A stretch of DNA of 32,769 nucleotides from NCBI GenBank assembly GCA_023091735.1, contig JALKBU010000570.1, positions 1 to 32,769 on the forward strand. The letters are read 5' to 3'. The notes beneath the pieces are model-generated. The model did not search any database, was not told the origin of the DNA, and saw nothing but the letters and a program-made list of their open reading frames with translations. The stretch's first letter is position 1. Each line of letters starts with the position of its first letter. The stretch is from Trichomonas tenax (lineage: Eukaryota > Parabasalia > Trichomonadida > Trichomonadidae). Shown piece after piece: positions 17,636-24,368 of this stretch. Both the position numbers and the translations under genes were made by a program.

Positions 17636-17915
17636 GAAAGATCACAAAAACAACTCTTGTGATATATTTTCTACAAATTGGGCATTGCTTTGGGATAGGA
17701 AGTGCTCTGAAACATTCATCGCACATGCAAGCATGAGAACATGGATACGTTATCAAGTTTATCTTGTTGGTCAAGCAAACTTTGCATGTAAGATCTCCAA
17801 AGTCTTCTGTTTGCGGTAAAGGCTTGAATTTGTAAGGCTTTAGCTTGCGTGGCCTCATATTTGGTTCACCATCGGAATCATCATCGGCCGTAAGGTCGAT
17901 AACATCCTGAGACAT
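17628..17915 (-). CDS. Small RING-finger protein with SUMO-interacting motif (possible SUMO-targeted E3 ubiquitin ligase)
   Basis: A 95-aa protein. Residues 5-15 (VIDLTADDDSD) form a classic SUMO-interacting motif: a hydrophobic V-I-D-L core followed by acidic residues. A basic linker (21-32) leads to a C3HC4 RING with Cys44, Cys47, Cys59, His61, Cys65, Cys68, Cys78 and Cys81. The chain ends directly after the RING in RVVFVIFPT, resembling the hydrophobic tail that completes MDM2/IAP-type RING dimers, so the short length appears natural rather than truncated. SIM plus RING is the layout of RNF4/Slx8-type ligases that ubiquitinate SUMOylated nuclear proteins. That function is inferred, with only one SIM visible. 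The gene is divergent from the MATE gene, and a TTTACATGGCG motif lies about 30 bp upstream. Confidence 0.85.
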   Translation of the reverse strand: MSQDVIDLTADDDSDGEPNMRPRKLKPYKFKPLPQTEDFGDLTCKVCLTNKINLITYPCSHACMCDECFRALPIPKQCPICRKYITRVVFVIFPT

Positions 17916-18350
17916 TTTTGCCAGCTTGGTAAAATTTGTGTACTTTACATGGCGAAAATTTTATTAAACTACAAAAATTACGTGACAAAATCGAATATTT
18001 TCACAACATTACGTGTCATTTTAGGTTTTTGTCATATTATTGTTTTTTGATTTTGAGTTGAAAATAGATTTAAAAAGTTGTATAAATTATATTTATCACC
18101 ACGATGATCAAAAATATTTTTCTGACTAATAAATCAGTTTACTTGACAATATTTTCTATATTTTACATGACATATTTTATAAAATTTGAAATATTTACAT
18201 GACAAATAATTCTAAAAAATCAAATCAGAAATCGTGATGTAATCTAAGTTGTAAATAGAGTATAATGTTCATTTTTGTTAAAATCAAAGTTGATGAGGTT
18301 AAATTTTACATGACAGATATCATTAAATTTTTGCCTCGACAGAAAGTCAA
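17916..18350. promoter_or_regulatory. Divergent promoter region with seven TTTACATG-type motifs
   Basis: The spacer between the RING and MATE genes holds TTTACATGGCG (17944-17954), TTACGTGACA (17978-17987), TTACGTGTCA (18009-18018), TTTACTTGACA (18138-18148), and TTTACATGACA at 18162-18172, 18194-18204 and 18305-18315. A candidate initiator, TCATTA (18320-18325, TCAYTW type), would give the MATE gene a 29-nt leader. This is the densest cluster of the motif in the window. Confidence 0.6.
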
Positions 18351-19886
18351 ATGAGTGAAAATGTGAATAGCGACCACTCTCCGAAACAGAAGGAAATTGA
18401 CAAAAACACAGAAGAAAACAAAGAGAAAGAGGATGAGCATAAGAGATTGGGTGGTTATCCACCACTTTCTACGATTATGAGATTATCTCCAGGACCACTC
18501 ATTTCACAGATCGTTAACTCACTTTACGGCGTTGTAGACTCGATGTGGGTCACGAAATTCATTGGAGAACTTGGCCTCACAGCACTTTCAGTTGCTTATG
18601 TTATTGATAACACTGCTTTGTCTTTTGGATATTTCGTTTCTACAGCGGCATCCACGGAGATGTCGTATTTGTTCTCTAAGAAAGAATATGAAAAAGTCAA
18701 TCAACTTGCTGTTGATTTGTTCAGAATTTGCATTTTCTTGGGAATGCTCATTCCTGCGATTCTATTTCCATCATCAAAGCCATTATTCAGATTTTTGGAT
18801 GCTGGTGACAAAGTTATCAGTCTCGCATTTGATTACGTTATTCCACTTTTATCATTGAATATCGTAACTTGCCATTATCACTGTGTTTGCGGTGTTTTGC
18901 AGGCAGAAGGAAGAACTTGGGCCTATGGAGGTGCTCAGATAGCATCCATGCTATTGAATATGGTTTGTTGGGATCCTTTATTATTGTATTTCTTGAAGCG
19001 AACAATTGGATCTTCACTCGCGACAGAAATTGCCATGTTTATTCCTGCCGTTATTATTTTAGTTCTTTTGTTTTGTGGAAAGTTTTCTGCGAAGCCAACA
19101 TTCCATCTTTATCTTAAGCGTTTCATTCCTGAAACGTGGGATGCAATCAAAACAGGATTTTCTGCTCTCATCATGAATATATCAATTGTCATTCCAACAA
19201 TGGTTATGCAGAAATACATTGCGATACGTGCAAACAAAATTGGGCAGTTCGATATGTGCATTGCTGTTTTCAATGCCCTTAACAGGATCTATGCACTCGC
19301 TTTGTGCATTCCTATGGCACTGAATGCTGCTTATTTGCCAGCAACATCTTATGCATTCGGAAGAAAAGATTCGAGAAGAATATTGTGGCTGACATGGCAT
19401 GTGTTTTGGATATCAATATTATGAGGATTGTTGGTTACCCTGATTTGTTCTGTATGGCCTGCTGAGATCGGCAGCATTTGGAGTTCACACGCTGATTTCA
19501 AGTATTGGGCAAAGGAGATGCTTCCTTTTGGTTTTTACACTATAGCTCTCTGCTCAGTCAAATTCATCATTATTTCTTTCCTTCAGGCTACTCAGCAGTC
19601 TGTGAAGGCCATGATAACAAGTCTCGTTACAGAGCTTATTTCACTTCCTATATTCGCCACATGTTTCCATTTCATTGGTGAGAAGAACTCTCCAACGAAA
19701 ATCATTTATGCTTATATTGTTAATGACATCTTTTCCACTATTGTCTGCGTTTCTGTGGCATCGCCAACATTCATCAAATTCTTTAGAGAAGCTAAGCTTC
19801 AGCCAGAAGAAGAAGCTGCCGTTGAGAACAAATCTTTCGATGAAGATGAAAATGAGGATGATGTTAAGGTCATTCCAGAATTATAA
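18351..19886 (+). pseudogene. MATE family multidrug/toxin efflux transporter, interrupted by one in-frame TGA
   Basis: The gene would encode a 12-helix MATE transporter of about 511 aa, which exports organic cations or drugs using H+ or Na+ gradients. An acidic/basic cytosolic N-terminus (1-35) precedes MRLSPGPLISQIVNSLYGVVDSMWV, the first MATE helix. Later landmarks include GVLQAEGRTWAYGGAQIASM and the second-half repeat ALIMNISIVIPTMVMQKY with AYLPATSYAFGRKD. A TGA at 19422-19424 interrupts the frame within WISIL-stop-GLLVTLICSVWPAE. The same frame then continues to a natural TAA with the last helices and an acidic tail. A TGG-to-TGA change in a membrane helix explains this. TGA ends the GOST gene here, so reassignment is unlikely. 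It may be a fresh pseudogene, readthrough or an assembly error. Confidence 0.85.
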
Positions 19887-19945
19887 TTTTATAGAGAATA
19901 GATAAAAATATAGTGTTTTTATTAGTCTTAATATACAAATATATT

Positions 19946-20314
19946 TTATTCTTTCAAATCAACAAAGACCATTAAGTATTTCCTAAGATCACAAGTGGAA
20001 ATTTGTTGAGAACAAACTGCAAAGTTTTTCAGTCCAATTTCCGATATTTTAACGCTCCCATCACCAAAATGACTGATTTCATGTTGGTTGATAGTTGGTG
20101 ATGGAAGGTACTCATCGCTGCTCTTAATAACGATATCAACAAACTTCAAATTGCTGTAATGATAATTTTCAGAACAAAATTGAATATTCGAAGAAGTACT
20201 GGTTTCGGTGACACTTTTACATGAAGAGTGTCCTGAAACATAAGAATAACCACCAGCACCACTTCCCAAGCGATGTTTGGCTATCCCGCCGGCACCGCCA
20301 CCGCCACCGAAATC
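19946..20314 (-). pseudogene. C-terminal fragment of a glycine-rich surface-type protein
   Basis: The minus-strand frame reads DFGGGGGAGGIAKHR, then GSGAGGYSYVSGHSSCKSV, HYSNLKFVDIVIKSSDEYLP and HFGDGSVKISEIGL to a TAA. This matches the end of the Gly-rich domain common in trichomonad surface proteins: a Gly-rich loop region, YSYVSGH..C, and a final GxGxxKI strand. The upstream part is missing. Gly-rich coding stops at about 20315, where plus-strand transposase sequence begins, and a TAG follows shortly. It is therefore a 5'-truncated relic. Family assignment is from memory of the pattern. Confidence 0.6.
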
Positions 20315-20833
20315 TTCATTTATTGAAGATATCTACGAAGCAGTTGTTGAATTATTTGAATACAATCGAACGCTGAATTACGGTCTTTATGATGGACAAT
20401 ATCATTCCGACCTTTTGCAATCATAATTGGATTTTGTTCGAGAAAAATTAAGAACACCAAGTTCAGGAATTCAAGTTCTTGATGGACATACAAAATACAA
20501 TATTTACGTGAAATTCTATGATCAAATTTATCAAGTTTCCTGGGAATCTGAAGGAATGGACAAATGTTCTTGCAATTTAGGTGTTCGGAAGAAATTTCCT
20601 TGCAGACACATATTAGCAGTAATGATTAAAACTGATTTCATTCCATCATATAAACTCAACAGTTACTTACACCCAAGATTTCTACATGATTCATACAAAA
20701 AGTAACTTGAGGTGATAAAAGATCACAATATCGATATAACAACTGTTTCACCAATTAAAGCTTCATTTGAACCACTTTGCTTCAAATCATTAAAATACCA
20801 GAAAACACAAAGAATCAAATCAGCTACAGAATT

Positions 20834-20847
20834 GTTTCTTATACCAA
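20834..20847. repeat. Left 14-bp target-site duplication
   Basis: GTTTCTTATACCAA directly abuts the left terminal inverted repeat of the 306-bp element and is identical to 21154-21167 on the other side. Confidence 0.9.
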
Positions 20848-21153
20848 TTGTTGGGTATAATAAAGAGTCACGAAAAGTGACATGCTTACATGTAAGATTA
20901 GTTAGCTAATCAGAATCTGTATTTATAAAGTTCAATTAAACTTGTTATAGCATCTGAAAATCTTATTAAAGAATCTATCAAGCTTGTTATAGATCATTTC
21001 AAGCTTGTTAGAGCGTCTATTAAGCTTGATAGACTCTCTATCAAGCTTAATAGAATACCCTTTGTTAAAATGGCAGACTTTACATATCAAAACATATTTA
21101 TAACCGCCATGTAAATACGTCACTTTTTTGTGACTCTTTATTATACCCTACAA
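20848..21153. mobile_element. 306-bp non-autonomous inverted-repeat transposon (MITE)
   Basis: The ends are inverted repeats of about 42 bp. The left begins TTGTTGGGTATAATAAAG, and the right, read inward on the other strand, begins TTGTAGGGTATAATAAAG. Both continue through AGTCAC, a short A-rich loop, GTGAC, and then (T)TACATG with a few mismatches. Each end therefore holds its own GTCAC-loop-GTGAC hairpin. Flanks are identical 14-bp duplications. Removing the element and one duplication restores the transposase frame exactly, which proves the insertion. The interior carries six copies of a 21-bp tandem repeat. No transposase is encoded. The 14-bp duplication is longer than the 8-11 bp typical of MULE, hAT or Merlin, so the superfamily is unresolved. 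Confidence 0.92.
20938..21060. repeat. 21-bp tandem repeat array (about six units) inside the MITE
   Basis: Units start near 20938, 20958, 20980, 21001, 21022 and 21043, and the last four begin AAGCTTG or AAGCTTA. Units 3-5 are exactly 21 bp. On the minus strand a stop-free frame across the array reads a seven-residue period (SIKLDRE, SIKLNRR, SNKLEMI, YNKLDRF), because 21 bp equals seven codons. Confidence 0.85.
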
Positions 21154-21167
21154 GTTTCTTATACCAA
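21154..21167. repeat. Right 14-bp target-site duplication
   Basis: GTTTCTTATACCAA is the second copy of the target duplication, immediately after the right inverted repeat. The transposase frame resumes from it. Confidence 0.9.
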
Positions 21168-21631
21168 TTATATTATCTGCACATGAAAATTTTATCATTA
21201 AAGCATACTTTTCGACTTTCTAAATAATTATATATGAGTTAATATTGATTTTATTTCAATAAATGCAATGTCATCCTGCACATACCGTATTTCATATAGA
21301 AATATTCATAGAAAGCAATCAGAATTTTAATAACAAAAAGATGTTGCGAAATTATATGCATTTTCAGTAAAATCGTAATAGATTCCATATGGATATGACA
21401 TGTTGGACATATGGTATATGAATTAGAGAAAAAAACAATGAATATCGAATATGTATTTTGATATAAACAAATCTAACTAATGAGCCATTGAATATATATA
21501 GACATCGACGAGTTCTGATATTTGCGCATCATCTGAGTTGCTTGTGATGACTCTATCACGAAAAAGGTGTTTAAGGTTCTCTATCGTAATAAAATCCGGA
21601 CTTTTCACGACGATAGGAAAAAAAATCCGCC

Positions 21632-22103
21632 AGAGTGTCGGATAAAAGTACGCTATCGTCTTTTGACATTTGACATTTTACACGGCAAGTTGTTTTCTTC
21701 AATCATTGCAATTTAGCGAATTGCTCCGCAACAGATGACGATCAATGGCTCGGACACACTGTGCTCCATTGAATCGTCATCTGTTGATCCGGTTTTTAGC
21801 CAAAAAAGTTGTTGCGAAGGCAATCGCTAATTCTCCAGGCCATTCTCTGCGGAGCAATTACAGTTGTATCTTTCAATAGCTCGGTGCTTTGCAAACGCCT
21901 CGGTCTTACTCATGTTCGTCCGCTATTTTTGAGGCAAAAGATTGTTTTTTCTAAAAAGAAAAAGTTTGTTGCGCGCGAGAGTCAAACCTGCATCAAAATG
22001 GTGCCGAGTTCAACCATTAGATATTAGGTCATGCCTGAGAATCGAAAAATTTGTTTTTAAGTAGCATGACATAAGAGACGATAGCGCACTTTTGTCCAAC
22101 TCT
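21632..22103. mobile_element. Probable degenerate inverted-repeat element
   Basis: Left arm 21632-21668 and right arm 22067-22103 are imperfect inverted repeats of about 37 bp. Their best shared core is AAAAGT(A/G)CGCTATCGTCT. The enclosed 400 bp is more GC-rich than its surroundings and contains a strong hairpin plus other inverted words (AATTGCTCCGCA near 21720 and its complement near 21851; TTAGCGA/TCGCTAA). No target duplication was found at these limits, so the boundaries are uncertain. Confidence 0.45.
21729..21786. repeat. Strong hairpin, 20/21-bp arms with a 17-nt loop
   Basis: Left arm CAACAGATGACGATCAATGG (21729-21748) pairs with 21766-21786 except for one bulged base. The loop CTCGGACACACTGTGCT contains a further ACAC/GTGT pairing. 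It sits inside the inverted-repeat island. Confidence 0.8.
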
Positions 22104-22802
22104 CAAATCAGGCGTACCTTTTTGTTTGTCAAACAAATTATGAGCAACCCTAATGAAATCAAAATTATTTAAGATTTCATGGTGTTGGGACTTGAATAAT
22201 TGCGATGGCATTAAGAATTTTGATATTGTTAAATGCTTTATACTCTTATGTGAGTTCACTTTTTAAAATGAAATTCTCATTGGTCAAAGCATATATCTAA
22301 CTTAGAAACAAGCACTGTATAGTCACGAGTTATTTGCATACTCACCTTCTGTACAGAATGATATAAATGGAGTTATCCACAAATACTTATTTTTGTTTTC
22401 ATTTGTATTGAAAATGGATTCATTGTATGGATATAAATTTTTAACTATACATATGTAATATATTAAATCAAATCATATTAATTAGTTTAATATATATATA
22501 AATGTATGGATTAATTATATAATTATATTGTCATCCTTGATCATTAAATCATATCGATTAGTTTAATACACTAATAAAGAACGTACGTACATTAAATATT
22601 TGCTCTATTATTATATGCTATTTGATGATTTTCGCTGGAAATAAAAACATTGTAATTATGATTTCATCCATCAAAAAAAATACTTGATGATGTAACTCTT
22701 TGTTGTGACTATTTTGTGCATATATCAATGGTGTTATTCACCAAAATGCAAATTACACAACCGCATTTTACATAGTTTATTATAAACAAACAAAAATTAA
22801 AT

Positions 22803-23822
22803 TCAATCAAATTTGATTTCTTGTGTTTTACAAACAATCTGTGGAGTGGTGAAAGCAAATGCTGTTCGAGGTCTGGCAGTTCGTGGAGGAGAAATAGTTT
22901 TTCTTTTTTCTGTTTCTTGAAATATCGAAACAATATTAAGAGACATTTCATTGGTTTGTGATTGAAGATCTTGCGAATGTTCATCGAATGCAAGTATTGA
23001 ATCTAAGTATAAAATGCATTTTTTCTGATCAATCATCAACTGTGACTTAATTGTTACCAATTCACTATTTCTTGTTGACAATCTCGAAGTCTGATTTGCA
23101 ACGTATTTGTTCATAACTTCAAATACTTGATTTAATTGAACATCAATATTTACAAGCGCAACAGTGTCATGAAGTTCCTTTGCACAGTATATTCTGCATT
23201 CCTTTTTGACATGCTTGATGAATGATAGGATTTTATTGAAGTGCTTTGTGCCATTTAATGTAACTCTTGTGCAATCATATGTTGCATCATTCAAATTTTG
23301 CAACCTGACCATAATATTCGATAATAATTCTTCTATTATCATAAATAATGGTTTGTTTCCTTTATTAATAAATTCCGAAACTAAATCTTCATAAGTTTTC
23401 CACTTTTGAATGTATTCTTCAAATAATTTCTTCGATGTATTTGACATTTCTAGTTTAACTGACTTCCTAACTTGAGGTTTATTATTTAATGTATTTATAT
23501 TTTGCAATAATATATCAAATTGTCTTGCCATTTCTTTGCATTTGATTATAAGTTCAGGAAAATATACATCAATTGATAGTTTCGCATTTGCATTTCCTAA
23601 ATTTTCAACGTATTGCAATAAACTTTCTTTTAAATTCAATAATTTCTGCATTTTTGAATTATTTGACTGATTTGTTGGAGAGCGTGGATGTGCTGTAAGT
23701 TGATGTGGCGTTTTTGTCGATTGTCGAACAGTTGATAACGATCTTGTTGTGATTGGTGATGAAGGAAACTGCTCAACAAGCTGCGTCGATGACCTGGCGA
23801 TATTGATTCGTGGAATTTGCAT
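22803..23822 (-). CDS. Hypothetical helical protein with disordered Ser/Thr/Pro-rich ends
   Basis: I do not recognise a family in this 339-aa protein. Residues 1-58 are a basic, disordered segment rich in Ser, Thr, Pro and Gln, with several SP/TP sites (SSPITT, KTPHQ, RSPTN). Residues about 60-300 are predicted mostly helical with coiled-coil-like stretches such as LLNLKESLLQYVENLG. The C-terminus returns to a basic SPPRTARPRTAF segment. There is no signal peptide or membrane helix. This layout is common among cytoskeletal or cell-cycle-regulated proteins, but no function can be claimed. The frame is intact, and motif variants TTTACATAGCA and TGACATGTAAA lie 50-85 bp upstream, which supports a real gene. 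Confidence 0.75.
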   Translation of the reverse strand: MQIPRINIARSSTQLVEQFPSSPITTRSLSTVRQSTKTPHQLTAHPRSPTNQSNNSKMQKLLNLKESLLQYVENLGNANAKLSIDVYFPELIIKCKEMARQFDILLQNINTLNNKPQVRKSVKLEMSNTSKKLFEEYIQKWKTYEDLVSEFINKGNKPLFMIIEELLSNIMVRLQNLNDATYDCTRVTLNGTKHFNKILSFIKHVKKECRIYCAKELHDTVALVNIDVQLNQVFEVMNKYVANQTSRLSTRNSELVTIKSQLMIDQKKCILYLDSILAFDEHSQDLQSQTNEMSLNIVSIFQETEKRKTISPPRTARPRTAFAFTTPQIVCKTQEIKFD

Positions 23823-24368
23823 CTTTAACTGCCACGAAATTAACGCTGAAAAACTATGTCAAAAATCAATTTTACATAGCATAATTTTAGAATTTCTGAC
23901 ATGTAAACTTCTTTGGCAAATTTTATCATTGACTAAATCATGAACGAATTTCAAGAGATTTCATTTTAATAGCTATTAACAAAAGAGATTTATATCATAG
24001 CATTAATCATATAGATGATTAATTGTATGTGATTGATCCATAAGGATGATTATGTGAATTTATGATAATGACGATTAAATTGATTACTTTTAAGTTAGTC
24101 TCGGTTTCATGCTCTACTAAAGATCGAACGATTTTAAGATATTTTATTTCAAATGCTATTGATAATGGAGTTCAAATCTTAATGATGAAAAAATGATATT
24201 AACTGCGTTTAGATCATTAAAGATGTCGCTTTGGAAGAGTCCTAGGAAATTTCAATAACTTCTTAATGATAATCTATAGAGCTAAAAAGCATCAATGCAA
24301 AGTGTCAGAAATATCATAATGTAAAGTGTCAGAAAACAAAATTTACAAAACACGTTTTTTGTACTAAA
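23823..24368. promoter_or_regulatory. Divergent promoter region between the 339-aa and 2080-aa genes
   Basis: The spacer contains TTTACATAGCA (23871-23881) and TGACATGTAAA (23897-23907) near the minus-strand gene. Near the plus-strand start, AAAGTGTCAGAAA occurs twice (around 24300 and 24323). No ORF of note is present. Confidence 0.4.

Larger units (their letters stand above)
20316..21223 (+). pseudogene. MULE (Mutator-like) transposase C-terminus with SWIM zinc finger, split by a 306-bp insertion
   Basis: A plus-strand frame starts abruptly (SSFIEDIYEAVVELFEYNR) and runs through TAA at 20424 and TAA at 20703. It contains a SWIM finger, CSCNLGVRKKFPCRHILAVM (C-x-C...C-x-H), which is typical of the C-terminus of MULE transposases. 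At 20847 it is broken by the inverted-repeat element. After the second copy of the 14-bp target duplication the frame resumes exactly in register (ILSAHENFIIKAYFSTF) to the TAA at 21221. The catalytic DDE part is absent. This is a dead transposase tail that later received another element. Confidence 0.75.
21224..22802. other. Non-coding region with a structured inverted-repeat island
   Basis: I find no credible gene. The short frames at 21809-22027 and 22029-22259 show no domain and overlap repeat arms. The GC-richer island at 21581-22116 is described separately. The remainder (22120-22802) is AT-rich, with near-repeated words around AATTAGTTTAATA and CGATTAGTTTAATA (near 22480 and 22560). 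Confidence 0.55.

Noticed and set aside
17535..17819. 94-aa plus-strand ORF
   Set aside because: It lies antisense to the RING gene, whose zinc-ligand spacing is decisive.
18351..19886. TGA reassigned as a sense codon or selenocysteine
   Set aside because: TGA acts as a normal stop for the GOST gene, and no selenocysteine-insertion structure is evident.
20932..21123. 63-aa minus-strand ORF in the MITE as an independent host gene
   Set aside because: It is wholly contained in the transposon and produced by a 21-bp tandem repeat; kept only as a finding.
21990..22030. tRNA-like GGTGCCGAGTTCAACC stretch
   Set aside because: Only a T-arm-like word is present; no acceptor, D or anticodon stems can be formed around it.
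21809..22259. Two ORFs of 72 and 76 codons in the structured island
   Set aside because: The first has no ATG at its 5' end, the second runs into a repeat arm, and neither resembles a known family.
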